NCBI RefSeq assembly: GCF_947497935.1
Contig: NZ_CANMIO010000011.1
Coordinates: 1 to 64,000, forward strand
Direction: 5' to 3'
Length of the DNA stretch: 64,000 nt
From: an uncultured Shewanella sp.
Lineage (GTDB): Bacteria > Pseudomonadota > Gammaproteobacteria > Enterobacterales > Shewanellaceae
The first letter of the stretch is position 1. Each line of letters begins with the position of its first letter. This document shows positions 26,254 through 38,100 of this stretch, piece by piece. The notes under the pieces are model-generated. The model did no database searches and was not told where the DNA came from. It saw only the letters and a program-made list of their open reading frames with translations. The translations under genes and the position numbers were made by a program.

Positions 26254-26676
26254 TTAAGCCGCAACAGCCTTTAACCTATCATCCTGATGATTTTTTAGTA
26301 AAAAGAATGATGCCATTAAATAGCAGAGCTCGATTGGAATAAGTAACAGATAACTGCTCATTGTTAATAATTCATCATTCACCGTTTCAATGAAAATGAT
26401 TTGAGCAAAAATTAATACTGAAAAATATAAAACGATTAATTTCCGATTCAATAAAAAAGCGATTGAGCCAAATAACCAATACAGCACCATATATAGTTCA
26501 ACATCATTAGACCAAAATCCGTGGCTGATATAATCACCAGCCATAAACGATGGTCCAAAAGGCATTAAAGAGCCGTAGACAGCAGTATTACCGGCATCAG
26601 CCCTAAGAGTAAAACTTAATAGAATCCAAAGTCCTAGGAACAACAGTTTCTTCAACAATAACTTCATATTGAACAT
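26254..26676 (-). CDS. Hypothetical inner-membrane protein (140 aa)
   Basis: I do not recognise this protein. It begins with a hydrophobic segment that may be an uncleaved signal (LLLKKLLFLGLWILLSFTL). After a polar loop, about three further membrane helices follow (MVLYWLFGSIAFLL, LIVLYFSVLIFAQIIFI, YLLLIPIELCYLMASFFLL). The ATG at 26676 and one at 26667 are both possible, and neither has a strong ribosome site. The gene is probably single, upstream of the PP2C gene by nothing but a short gap on the other side. Confidence 0.6.
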   Translation of the reverse strand: MFNMKLLLKKLLFLGLWILLSFTLRADAGNTAVYGSLMPFGPSFMAGDYISHGFWSNDVELYMVLYWLFGSIAFLLNRKLIVLYFSVLIFAQIIFIETVNDELLTMSSYLLLIPIELCYLMASFFLLKNHQDDRLKAVAA

Positions 26677-26778
26677 TCACACCGAAGGCACATACACCAA
26701 AGACACAAATCAGATTAGCCCCACCGCAAGTTAACAAGCTACTCGTACTGCATCTAATCAATAGGGGATTAACCGTTT

Positions 26779-27672
26779 CTAGTGATTTTCAGTTGGCACT
26801 ATTGCACCAATGAATTGTATTTCACCAAACGGATCCCAAAGCTTAATCGTTCCTGCTGGTAACGACGTTTTATCCGGCTGAGTAAAAATGTTAAGCACAT
26901 CATTAGCAATTAACACTGAGGTATTGTCATAGCCACCACACCACTTTGACACTTGAATTAGCCTGCTACAAAGCTCAGATGCTGATAACTTCTGATTGAG
27001 TATTTGCTTAAAGGTATTTGCTTCAATGTAATGGGCACCATCAGACGTCAGAATTACCCGCTTGATATTGCGGTACTTTGGGATCCTGACAATTTGTACT
27101 TTTAGATCGGGTCCAACTCCAACATATTGCAACAAGCCTTTACTTAAATGCACGCCCGCGGCATCGGCAGATTGCCCCGCAAAAGTATCATCTTTAGAAT
27201 ACTGCTTAATACCGTGAGCAAAATTTGCGTATATACGACTGTCGCCAACATTGATAGCTTCAAAGTGACCTTCGCTATCGTAGAGAAAAGCCGATAAGGT
27301 TGCGCCTCCATTGCTACCATATAAAGAGTAAACATCGATGTTTGCCTCTTCTACAGCGTTTAACAGTCGCTCCGCCACTGGCAGTTGCTGATTGTTGATG
27401 CAGCTAGCGACAAATGAAGCGATACCTAGACTGGCACAATTAGCACCAGACGCCATGCCTCCCATACCGTCACATAACACTCCTATGACGAAAGAGTCTG
27501 AAGCCGTTACTTGTACCTGTATGCATGCCACTCGATCTTGGTTTTCAGGCCTAATATTGCCGATATCACAACTCATGGCGATTGAAGATTCAAGTAATTC
27601 ATTGACTGCGCCATTGCCAACTGTGCGGGATAACCATAGCTGGATATGCTCTTTTAAAGTATCTTGTTGCAT
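26779..27672 (-). CDS. PP2C-family protein serine/threonine phosphatase
   Basis: This metal-dependent phosphatase shows the main PP2C motifs in order: SCDIGNIRPENQDR, CDGMGGMASG, NVGDSRIY, LTSDGAHY and GGYDNTSVLI. The aspartates in these motifs hold the two manganese or magnesium ions. The protein is 297 residues and soluble. I chose ATG 27672 with AGAGA upstream, because the frame further upstream to 27879 has no phosphatase-like sequence. No partner kinase or FHA gene is adjacent, so the target is unknown. Confidence 0.85.
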   Translation of the reverse strand: MQQDTLKEHIQLWLSRTVGNGAVNELLESSIAMSCDIGNIRPENQDRVACIQVQVTASDSFVIGVLCDGMGGMASGANCASLGIASFVASCINNQQLPVAERLLNAVEEANIDVYSLYGSNGGATLSAFLYDSEGHFEAINVGDSRIYANFAHGIKQYSKDDTFAGQSADAAGVHLSKGLLQYVGVGPDLKVQIVRIPKYRNIKRVILTSDGAHYIEANTFKQILNQKLSASELCSRLIQVSKWCGGYDNTSVLIANDVLNIFTQPDKTSLPAGTIKLWDPFGEIQFIGAIVPTENH

Positions 27673-27867
27673 AGCATTCTCTTTCGATAAGACCCGTGGT
27701 GAGTCCAATGCAGTCAATATAACGCAACGGCCTGCTTTATGGTATATCAATGCCTTATATCTGCTGTATTCCCTGTGACTGTTAATGAGACCGGATGTGA
27801 AGGTAAGAACGAGTGAAGGTGTGAGCAAATTGCATTGGCTGGATAAAATAGCTAAATCCAAGCCTAA

Positions 27868-27892
27868 CAAAAAGCCCACGTTTAAGTGGGCT
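27868..27892 (-). terminator. Terminator of the dsbA-like gene
   Basis: AGCCCAC and GTGGGCT pair around a 6-base loop. On the minus strand TTTTTG follows. It ends transcription coming from 28620-27988. Confidence 0.8.
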
Positions 27893-27987
27893 AATTAATA
27901 GGCAGAATTGACCTTAATCTGTAAAATTCAGGCCGCTCTTATCAGGGCTTTAAAATGAGTTTCATTGATATAAAGCTCATATAGTCA

Positions 27988-28620
27988 CTACTTCGGCTCC
28001 TCGAGCGCACTTAAATAACGCACAAGCTCGGCTAACTCCTCCGGTGTCTTTCCCTGCTCCTTAATAAGATATTGGCCATTAACCACAAGCGCAGGAACAC
28101 CTCGAATTTCGGCAAGTTGAGCCTGAGTGTCGTAGTTCATCAAAGCCAGTTTGGCATCGGTCGAGTTCATCGCCGCTTCAATATCAGTCTCATTAAGCCC
28201 CTGGCTAACAAAAAAGTCCTTCAACTGTTCTGAACGGGTAAAGGCCCCCTCTTTTTCGTGAATACGGGTAAAGATATTACCGTGAACCTGCTTAGTCACA
28301 TTAAACTTTTGCGCAAGATAGTAGGCTTCCTGACTTAAAATCCAACTGGAACGCCCAGCACCAACTGGAGTACGCTCAAACTGAACATCGCCCTCTAAAA
28401 GATGCGCCGTTTGCTCGAAAAAAGGATCTTGGCGATAGCAAAAGCCGCAATTATATGAGAAGAATTCTCGAACCACAGGTTTATGACTCTCAGGGATCCC
28501 TGCAATTTTGACGTAATCAACACCTTCTTTATATTGAACCGCCCATGCACTGTGCAGAGGAGCTAATAACAGGGCAAAAACAATAAATGTGCGACTCAGT
28601 GATTGTGTGAAAAACTTCAT
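27988..28620 (-). CDS. dsbA: Periplasmic thiol:disulfide interchange protein, DsbA family
   Basis: A signal peptide (FIVFALLLAPLHSAWA) is followed by a thioredoxin fold with helical insert, as in DsbA. The active site is Cys58-Gly-Phe-Cys61 in FFSYNCGFCYRQDPFF, and the cis-proline loop is RGVPALVVNG. At 210 residues it has DsbA length. The dipeptide between the cysteines is Gly-Phe rather than the Pro-His of E. coli DsbA, which should change the redox potential. It may therefore be the main DsbA of this group or a paralogue. It is preceded on the same strand by the YeeZ-like gene, 54 bases upstream. Confidence 0.8.
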   Translation of the reverse strand: MKFFTQSLSRTFIVFALLLAPLHSAWAVQYKEGVDYVKIAGIPESHKPVVREFFSYNCGFCYRQDPFFEQTAHLLEGDVQFERTPVGAGRSSWILSQEAYYLAQKFNVTKQVHGNIFTRIHEKEGAFTRSEQLKDFFVSQGLNETDIEAAMNSTDAKLALMNYDTQAQLAEIRGVPALVVNGQYLIKEQGKTPEELAELVRYLSALEEPK

Positions 28621-28674
28621 ATCGATCCTTTAATTCATTCGATTAATTCAGCAATAATAAACGAGCTTAATCCG

Positions 28675-29571
28675 TTAGCATGCTAACAGCATATCCATAG
28701 GGTCATTAAATTGAAACTCAAAATTTAGTTCAGTGCAGATTCTGCCACTGCTGATCTGCTTTCCGCTTACCTGTGCGACGTTATTAACAGAGCCTTCAGC
28801 GCTGCTTTCAGTTATCAAGCCTTCAGCGCTGTTGTCAGTTATCAGGCCATCGTCTACAAATTGTGGCGCAGATAAGCCTAAATCTATCGCGGCTTGGGTA
28901 TAAAAAGCTTGGCGTGTAGGGTGTACAGGTGCGCAGAGGTTATAAATGCCGTTCGAGGTCTCATTAAACAATAGCGCGGAAATCGCTAGGATGCAGTCAT
29001 TTAAGTGAACTAAATTTACGGCACCACTTGCATTGGGAAGATCTGTTTTCCCTGCAAGGAAGCGACCAGGGTGACGTTTCGGACCGACAAGACCTGCGAA
29101 ACGAACAATTACGCTATTATCCAAACTTTGAAACATAGCTTCTGCCTGTAACAGCTTATCGCTTATCTCTGAGTGAGCGCTCGCATCGTGCTCAGTAAGC
29201 ATTTGATCCGATTGAGGATAAACACCTGTGGTACTCACAAAGATGAGTTTCTTATAGCGATGACCTGTAATTAACTGCTTAAATTTTGCCAGTCGCTGTA
29301 GGTAGGCTTGAGGATCTTTTCTCAGTCCAGGCGGAATATTAATCACGAGACAATCTGCTGCTAAGGCTTCGTTTATCTCGGCCTTGTCCTGTATTAGCTG
29401 AGCATCATTATCTAAATCTAGCCTAAACCCATCAATACCTAGCTCTTTTAATAATAACGACTCAGACTGAACACGTTTACTGCCACACACTTTTACACCA
29501 CGTTCAACAAGCGCTTTAGCCAAGGGGAAACCGAACCAGCCACAGCCAACAATACAGACAGATTTAATCAT
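28675..29571 (-). CDS. NAD(P)-dependent epimerase-like protein (YeeZ type)
   Basis: This extended-SDR Rossmann protein of 298 residues has the nucleotide motif VCIVGCGWFGFPLAKALVERG, then LIFVSTTGVYP and RFAGLVGPKRHPGRFLAG, which match the YeeZ group of uncharacterised epimerases. Near the C-terminus (residues 243-260) there is a nine-residue tandem duplication that looks like a recent insertion into a surface loop. The substrate is unknown. It probably shares an operon with the DsbA-like gene. Confidence 0.75.
   Translation of the reverse strand: MIKSVCIVGCGWFGFPLAKALVERGVKVCGSKRVQSESLLLKELGIDGFRLDLDNDAQLIQDKAEINEALAADCLVINIPPGLRKDPQAYLQRLAKFKQLITGHRYKKLIFVSTTGVYPQSDQMLTEHDASAHSEISDKLLQAEAMFQSLDNSVIVRFAGLVGPKRHPGRFLAGKTDLPNASGAVNLVHLNDCILAISALLFNETSNGIYNLCAPVHPTRQAFYTQAAIDLGLSAPQFVDDGLITDNSAEGLITESSAEGSVNNVAQVSGKQISSGRICTELNFEFQFNDPMDMLLAC
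28792..28845. repeat. 27-bp in-frame tandem duplication inside the YeeZ-like gene
   Basis: Two adjacent 27-base copies (28792-28818 and 28819-28845) differ at 3 positions. Being a multiple of three, the repeat adds nine residues (consensus LITxxSAEG) without breaking the frame. The mismatches suggest it is not brand new. Confidence 0.85.
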
Positions 29572-29673
29572 GCTCTTACTCTTTAGCTCGTTAATTATTG
29601 ATATAGATAGGCAGCATAGTGAAGTGCATGTACGCAGAAGTAAACTCAGTTTTCTAGCTAAATAGGCCTTTGG

Positions 29674-30870
29674 CTACAAACTACTAAAATAAAAACTGAC
29701 TCTTGCGTTGCCCTCGAGGGTTTTAACTGCAGAAGATGATAATTCCTCAACCTTAAGCACACCTATGATCTCGTGAGGCTCTTCAACTAAAAAACGTAAC
29801 CTTGGCTTCAGCCCATCAAGGGAACAACTCCATACCACCGGTTTTTGGACTTGGGAAGTGGTTAGCATTACTTTTGCAATTTCTCCATCACTAAGCTGCA
29901 CTAGAGTGCCTGGAGGGTAGATCCCCAGAACTTTAACTAAGGTAGAAATTAGCTGGGCATCGTGTTTTCCAGTACGATTTTTAAATAAGTAACCCAATGC
30001 CACTTGGGGTGAACGCCCCTCTTCCGCTCTCAATATGCGGTCGAAATCATTGACTAAGCTGACCACCTGAGTCGTTAATGGGATCTGCTTGCCTTTAAGG
30101 CCATCAGGGTAACCACTTCCATCTACCCACTCATGGTGGTGTAAAACAATATCTAGCACCTCACTTGGAAACAGCCCCGACTTATCTAGCATGTCGTAAC
30201 CATATTTTGGGTGCATATTTAAAAAGTTGATTTCATGCTCCGTGAGCACGCCCTTCTTACGCCGGATCACATCAGGCACTTTCAGCTTACCTATATCATG
30301 AAACAATGCGCCCATGGCGATATCACGTAACTGTGAATGGTTCATCGATAGTGCCTGACCTATCATCATGGATAACACAGCTATCGACACACAGTGCTGA
30401 TTAACAGAAATATCTTCACCCGGGTTAACCAGTGCTAAATGAGGAGAGTCAGTTTCCTTTAAGTGATCCATCAACTCTTCAACTAAGGTAGCTGCGCTGC
30501 GATATGCGCCTTGAGGATCGGGTCCTAGCTTTGAAAATGTCGAGCGGCAGTCGCTAGCCCCCTTGGTGAATCTTTGTTGACCTAGGCGAATAGATTTTCT
30601 AACGAAGGCTTGAGAATCGGCAGCAAGTTGCTCTGGAGATGGTTGAGCCACTTCGATTTTTGGCGCAGCCTGTACAGTTAACAGCTCGCAGCCAGAAATA
30701 AGATAAACATAAGATACATCTAATGTTTTAATTAACTCGATATGAGCCGTTTTCTCTATTTCAATTTGATTAAATAGAAAAGGATGATCCGTCCATGAAA
30801 GTGGTAACTTCACTGTCATACCCACTTTCAACTCTGACAAAGGAATTTGCAATTGTGCAGCCTTTGACAT
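29674..30870 (-). CDS. HD-GYP domain protein, probable c-di-GMP phosphodiesterase
   Basis: The N-terminal ~130 residues resemble the DUF3391 domain often fused to HD-GYP proteins. The catalytic region has HDIGKLKVPDVIRRKKGVL (the HD metal site), MHPKYGYDML and VLHHHEWVDGSGYPDGLKGKQIP, which includes the HHE and GYP motif needed for cyclic-di-GMP hydrolysis. The protein is 398 residues and soluble. All key residues are present, so an active phosphodiesterase is likely. It is monocistronic, with a long upstream gap. Confidence 0.88.
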   Translation of the reverse strand: MSKAAQLQIPLSELKVGMTVKLPLSWTDHPFLFNQIEIEKTAHIELIKTLDVSYVYLISGCELLTVQAAPKIEVAQPSPEQLAADSQAFVRKSIRLGQQRFTKGASDCRSTFSKLGPDPQGAYRSAATLVEELMDHLKETDSPHLALVNPGEDISVNQHCVSIAVLSMMIGQALSMNHSQLRDIAMGALFHDIGKLKVPDVIRRKKGVLTEHEINFLNMHPKYGYDMLDKSGLFPSEVLDIVLHHHEWVDGSGYPDGLKGKQIPLTTQVVSLVNDFDRILRAEEGRSPQVALGYLFKNRTGKHDAQLISTLVKVLGIYPPGTLVQLSDGEIAKVMLTTSQVQKPVVWSCSLDGLKPRLRFLVEEPHEIIGVLKVEELSSSAVKTLEGNARVSFYFSSL

Positions 30871-31212
30871 CTATGTCACTCCAACATTAAGTTTTAAGCT
30901 TATCGTTTATCGCTAGTCAAATTGGGGATTGAGCGTTCTACGCTCTTGTCTAACAAGATCACTCTTCGGGTCAGAGGCTCTAGCGACGCTTGCTGCCCAA
31001 TAAAAGAATGTACGGCTCAGTAGTCCAGCAAATATCCTTATTACGTGACTAAACTAATCTGATGCGTCAACTTTATGACAAAAGAGAGAAAAATGACACG
31101 CTTAAATGCAAAATCAAACCATTAAACGCGTTAGTGTGATTTTAATATAGACAATTTTGAATAACATATTCTTTATTTGTCTCTTTTAAAGGCAAAAAAT
31201 CCAAACTTTAAA
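30871..31212. other. Intergenic region upstream of the HD-GYP gene
   Basis: About 340 bases hold the HD-GYP promoter on the minus strand. A short hairpin GAGCGT/ACGCTC lies near 30932-30947. No gene is visible; a 16-codon frame at about 31074 with a purine-rich site is too short to call. Confidence 0.5.
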
Positions 31213-31241
31213 TTGCATACAATATTCAATGTACATATACT
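31213..31241 (+). promoter_or_regulatory. Sigma70-type promoter of an orphan transcript
   Basis: TTGCAT and TATACT are separated by exactly 17 bases, giving a predicted start near 31248. No coding frame of more than 17 codons follows before the terminator at 31421. Confidence 0.55.
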
Positions 31242-31247
31242 GAAACT

Positions 31248-31446
31248 GTTTCTTAAGATCGGTCGCCCCGAAGATGATGTTTAGGAAGCAATACTGTCAA
31301 TTGTCCTTTAACAAGTTCAAGTCTTAATCGCAGTATGATTATTACTTAGCTTTAGAAGGTTTTTATCGTAAATCTACGGATCACCAATACAGAGTGACTC
31401 TCTGAATTAAAGATTCTTTTGACGCTGCTTGCAGCGTCTTTTTTTT
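31248..31446 (+). ncRNA. Candidate small RNA of about 200 nt
   Basis: A good promoter at 31213-31241 and a strong terminator at 31421-31446 (GACGCTG/CAGCGTC followed by eight T) bracket about 200 bases without a plausible gene. The terminator points along the plus strand, but both flanking genes are on the minus strand, so it must serve a transcript from this interval. I cannot assign it to a known RNA family. A 16-residue frame beginning ATGTTTAGG near 31280 has no good ribosome site. Confidence 0.5.
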
Positions 31447-31939
31447 ACTCTTTTTCCTTAGTTTCTTTCTTACAGTCGTTTTCTTTCCAATCACTAAAAT
31501 ACAGCTTCAGGCGCTTCGACTTATACAAATATAAACTACTCCAAAATAGTACCAGTGCATCTAAACCTATGCTCCAGCTATACATATAATAAGAGTGTAA
31601 AATGCGCTGAGTCAGCAAGCCACCATCTATGATCAATAGGATGACTAGTAGCCATTTCATATAGGGAAAGACAGGTCTAACCCAATTAGGGGAGCGTTTT
31701 CTTTCGGCAATCACTGCAGCATAAACAATCACAGCGCCAAAGCCTGCCGCCAGAGCCATCAAGAAATCGCCCTTATGTGGATAAAACAGCTCAACTAAGG
31801 CGGCTCTATCACTGGCTTGAGTTAAAGAGGCGACAAACACACACCAACCTCGTGCGATAAACACCAGCAACAGATAGAGCATTAATGGTGGCTTAACGTG
31901 GCCTTTATCGTCAAGCCAGGTGATATGACTAAAATTCAA
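31445..31939 (-). CDS. DUF2919 inner-membrane protein (YfeZ-like)
   Basis: The 164-residue protein has about four membrane helices (PPLMLYLLLVFIARGWCVFVASL, FLMALAAGFGAVIVYAAVI, MKWLLVILLIIDGGLL, WSIGLDALVLFWSSLYLY). The N-terminal motif DDKGHVKPPLMLYLLLVFIARGW is typical of DUF2919. The charged tail ends in KKETKEKE. The function is unknown. Its stop codon abuts the T run of the opposing small-RNA terminator. Confidence 0.75.
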   Translation of the reverse strand: MNFSHITWLDDKGHVKPPLMLYLLLVFIARGWCVFVASLTQASDRAALVELFYPHKGDFLMALAAGFGAVIVYAAVIAERKRSPNWVRPVFPYMKWLLVILLIIDGGLLTQRILHSYYMYSWSIGLDALVLFWSSLYLYKSKRLKLYFSDWKENDCKKETKEKE

Positions 31940-32023
31940 ACCATTTCCTTTGATTAACTGATTTTATTATCGAATGGGGTAAACTAGATATGGCGACAAA
32001 CCGAAGATTTTCAAGCATTCACT

Positions 32024-32049
32024 AAAAAAGCTCCCTAAGGAGCTTTTTT
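32024..32049 (-). terminator. ligA: Terminator of ligA
   Basis: AAAAAAGCTCC and GGAGCTTTTTT pair around CTAA, with T runs on both strands. It lies 14 bases after the ligA stop. Confidence 0.9.
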
Positions 32050-32062
32050 ATCTAATCGAGCA

Positions 32063-34112
<2,050 letters not shown>

Positions 34113-34148
34113 TAAATCTGTTTACGTTTCAAAAACCTATATAACGTC

Positions 34149-35150
34149 TCAGGCCTGAGCTCTGATCCGTTGAATATAGTTTTGCTTGGTGCTCTCTAGC
34201 CATTCATCTCGGCCACCATCGAGTACCACACCGCCTAAATCGTCTGCGATCTGATGAGCAGAATTTAACATGATAGAGAAGTTCATTAACGCTTCGCCAT
34301 AACAAGGTAGTGTCATAAATAACACCACACCTTGGGTGCTAAACTGCTCCATATGGTCTGGGTCAAATATCCCAGGCTTTACCATATTGGCCATAGAGAA
34401 TAATACCTTACCTGTGCCGGCATTATCTTCATGACGATGGAAAATATTCATTTCGCCAAACTTGAAGTTTAAGGTCAACAAGCAAGGTAGAAGCTCTGCT
34501 CCACTAAGCTCTTCACCCTCTTTCGCCACTACATGCAGTACTAATACATCGCGAGGGTCATCTAACTCTTCAGTCTGTTCCTGCTTAGACGCAGGTTCAA
34601 TAACAGGCTCAGGCTTAAGTTCTACTTGCTCTGGTTGTGGCTCTGGCTGTAACTCTGGTTGTGAGATTGGTTGTGAGACTGCTTGGAACTGAGGCTGTGG
34701 CTCTGTTTTCACAACTTGCTCGGTAATAACAGGGGCGGCAAGATTAGCATCATCAGAGGCAAACAAAGATTCTTGAACAGGCATTTCAGCGGCCAATACT
34801 GGCTCTTGAGACGTGAGAGAAGGCTCTACGCGGGCCTTATTCACTTTCGTAGCCGGAGTACCTGTTAATTCAAATGCATCAGCAACCGCTTCAGTCCCCA
34901 GTGGTTCACGCTGTTCATTATCGGCCGTTTCCGACTCGTCATCCACCTGGGTATTTTTAACAACTCGCACCGCACCAATGCCATCGTTATCGAAGCCTTC
35001 GGCATCACGACGTTCACGGCTTATATCTGCCATGGGGCTTTGCTTAAATCCCTTAGGTTGCTGTTTTCTAATGGACCAAAAACCGTGTACAAGCACGGCG
35101 ATAATGGCTATTACACCTATAAGAAGCAATACCAGTTGAAAGTTTTCCAT
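34149..35150 (-). CDS. zipA: Cell division protein ZipA
   Basis: ZipA tethers FtsZ to the inner membrane at mid-cell. The protein starts with a membrane helix ([22 protein letters not shown]) and a short basic stretch. A long linker rich in Pro, Gln and Glu follows (about 40-195), with a run of PQ/PE repeats at about 155-180. The C-terminal FtsZ-binding domain begins at [24 protein letters not shown] and runs to the end. At 333 residues it is normal. It starts 23 bases after smc and is probably co-transcribed with it. Confidence 0.95.
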   Translation of the reverse strand: MENFQLVLLLIGVIAIIAVLVHGFWSIRKQQPKGFKQSPMADISRERRDAEGFDNDGIGAVRVVKNTQVDDESETADNEQREPLGTEAVADAFELTGTPATKVNKARVEPSLTSQEPVLAAEMPVQESLFASDDANLAAPVITEQVVKTEPQPQFQAVSQPISQPELQPEPQPEQVELKPEPVIEPASKQEQTEELDDPRDVLVLHVVAKEGEELSGAELLPCLLTLNFKFGEMNIFHRHEDNAGTGKVLFSMANMVKPGIFDPDHMEQFSTQGVVLFMTLPCYGEALMNFSIMLNSAHQIADDLGGVVLDGGRDEWLESTKQNYIQRIRAQA

Positions 35151-35173
35151 CAGTTACCCTGTATTTCTTATGT

Positions 35174-38100
35174 TCATCCTGCGTCGGCTAATGCCACCGC
35201 TTCATCGATATCAACAGCCACAATGCGCGAAACACCGGGCTCATGCATTGTCACCCCAATAAGTTGATCGGCCAATTCCATGGTGATCTTGTTGTGACTA
35301 ATATATATAAATTGTACGCTTTGGGACATCTCTTTTACCAAACGACAAAAACGTTCGACATTGGCATCATCCAAAGGCGCATCAACTTCATCCAACATAC
35401 AGAAAGGTGCTGGATTTAATCTAAAAATTGCAAATACTAATGATAAAGCGGTTAGCGCCTTTTCTCCACCAGAAAGAAGGTGAATCGTGCTATTCTTCTT
35501 GCCCGGAGGTCTCGCCATGATGCTGACTCCCGTTTCTAAGAGGTCATCATCGGTCAAAGCGAGGTATGCACTACCTCCGCCAAATACCTTTGGAAACAGC
35601 ACACCGAGATCCGCATTCACTTTATCAAATGTATCTTTAAAACGAACCTTGGTATCTTTATCAATCTTACGAATCGCTTCTTCTAAGCTCGCTAGTGCAG
35701 CATTAAGATCTTCATCTTGGCTGTCTAAATATAACTTGCGTTGATTTTGTAAATCAAACTCTTCAATCGCCGCTAAGTTGATTGCGCCTAAATGTTCTAT
35801 CTGTGCCCGTAACCGCTCTAACTCCTTTTGACGCCAAACCAAGGTTTTACTTCCATCTAATGAAGATAATACCTGTTTAACATCAACACCTTGTTCAATT
35901 AACACTCGCTGTTGACTGTCAATTTGCCCTTTCAAGCCTTCACGGCGTAACTTTAACGTGCCAGAAGATTGAGTCAAGTCTTCTAGCTTTGCAAGCTGTT
36001 GTTTTTTATTCGTTCCTGCACTATCGCACAGTTCCTGAAGCTCGGCTTGTTGCAGCCTTAAGGCCGTCAGTGCATCTTGCTTAATCTGTTGTGCTTGCAG
36101 GGCTTGTTCGAGTTGATCTTTAAGAGGTTGTGATCCCCCCTCTTGCAAGGCGTTATCTTTTGCCTCTAGTTGCAGCTTTAGCAGTGATTGGCTTTGTTCT
36201 AGCTCTAACAATCGTTGCTGGTGCTGACTAACCTGCTGCTCAATCAGCATCATCTGTGTGTGCAAACTCTGCTCACTCGCAGCCGACTGAGCCGCCTTGG
36301 CATCTAACGCTTGTCGCAACGGTTTCAGCCGAGTGACTTTTTCCAAGGCTTGGGCTTTTAGTGCCTGCCCATCCGTTTTAGCTACTTGTGCTTTTTCGAG
36401 TGCAGCACTCAAGTGCTGTTGCTGCTGCACTCGAAGCTCAACACCAAGCAGCAACGCCTGCAACTCTTGTTGTGCTTCACTCAGCTCCTGCTCAACCTTA
36501 GCCAGTCTAGAAGCGGTTTGTGTCACCGACTGCTGCTGTGAGCGCAGCTGAGAACTCAGTGCAGCAAGTTGGATCTGTTGGGTTTGAATAAACTGCTGTT
36601 TTTGCTGAATATGGCTAACAAGAGGGGCCATGGCCTGCTTTACATCGGCCAAGGACTCACTCAATGTCACCAGAGTCGACTGATTGAGGTCGACACTTTC
36701 TTGCAAGGCTATCTGTTCATTTTTAAGCTCAACAATAGAACCTGCCGCCTGAGTCTTCTCGATGACAAAATCAACACCGACAAGGTAACCATCGGCGGTG
36801 GCAATCAGTTCATCCTGTTTTAGTGACGTTCTTTGGCTGATAGCCTGCTCTTTGCTCACAAGCCAAGTCACATGTTCAAGCCAAGGCGCTAAGTTCACCG
36901 GCGCCTTAATGACACTTAATTCGGTAACACCAATCTCAAAGCCTAATTGGTCTGGGTCGCTATCATCACTCTCACCAGCCAATAACTGAGTATTAAGCAG
37001 CCCTGATAGCAGCATATCAACAGCAGCTTCCCAGCCCGGTGTCACCTCGATGACTTGCCAAAGCTCCTCACTATCGCCCGCTTTTTCGGCTGGCAATAAC
37101 TGAGTCACAACCGACAGCCGGCCCTGCTCATCGGCGAGTTTGACCTTAAGGCGGTCTTGTTCGGCAGATAAATCTTGCTCAGTTAGCTGTTTGCTTTGTA
37201 ACTGAAAGCCCAATTCATCGAGCACTTCTTGTTCTTGCTCGATAACGCTAGTTAATTCGCTTACCTGTGTAGCAAAGTCTTGAGCGTTGATCTTTTCAAG
37301 CTCAGCCGAAGTGGTAAGCACTTGCTCCTCTAACCGAGCCACCAGCCTTTGCTTGTTGCCGATATCGGCCTCATTATGGCTAAGCTGATTACGATTCATC
37401 TCAAACGCATGGTGCGCTTGACTATAGTCTTCGCTCAAGTCATGTAATTGCTCACTAACCCTGTCAAGCTGCTCATTAGCCAATACCAGCTCAGCATCAT
37501 GATCTGCAAGCTGCTGACGTATAAGCGTGGCATCGGGTAGCGCTAGCGCTTGCTGCTGAGTCAGCAACGTCTGCTTGCCTTGATCTTCGGCTAATCTGGC
37601 ACGGTAGGCGCTGACTTGCTCAGAAAGCTCCTGCAGTCGTTGTGTCAGGCTTTCATCTTGTTGCTGGCGATGCTTAAGTGATTGCTCAAGTTTGGCAATA
37701 TGCGTCTTGGTAAGATAGAAATCTTCTACTTGATGCGCTTCTTGAGTATCTAATTCGCTTAACTTCAAATTAAGTTCTGTTAGGCTCAGTTCAAGCGTCT
37801 GCTTCTTGGCTAAAAGCTCTGTTTGCTGCAGTTCAAGTTTACTGAGCTGCTCGTCTAGTTTAGCCGTTTGCTGCTGCAGTTCATCGAAGCGCGATACCGA
37901 TAACTCGGCATCGTATTTACGCTCAGCTTGCTTTAGCTCGCGATATTTTTTGGCCGTTTCGGCCTGCTCGGCTAACTTTTCTAGTTGCTTGGTTAATTCT
38001 GAACGAATGTCACCGAGTCTGGCTAAGTTTTCCCGAGTGTGTCGAATACGGTTTTCAGTCTCGCGGCGACGCTCTTTGTAGCGAGAGATCCCTGCCGCCT

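Noticed and set aside
31280..31330. 16-residue frame inside the candidate small RNA
   Set aside because: It is very short and lacks a convincing ribosome site; kept only as part of the RNA candidate.
35487..38081. Several Cys- and Ser-rich frames on the plus strand
   Set aside because: They are opposite-strand shadows of the Gln- and Leu-rich coiled coil of smc.
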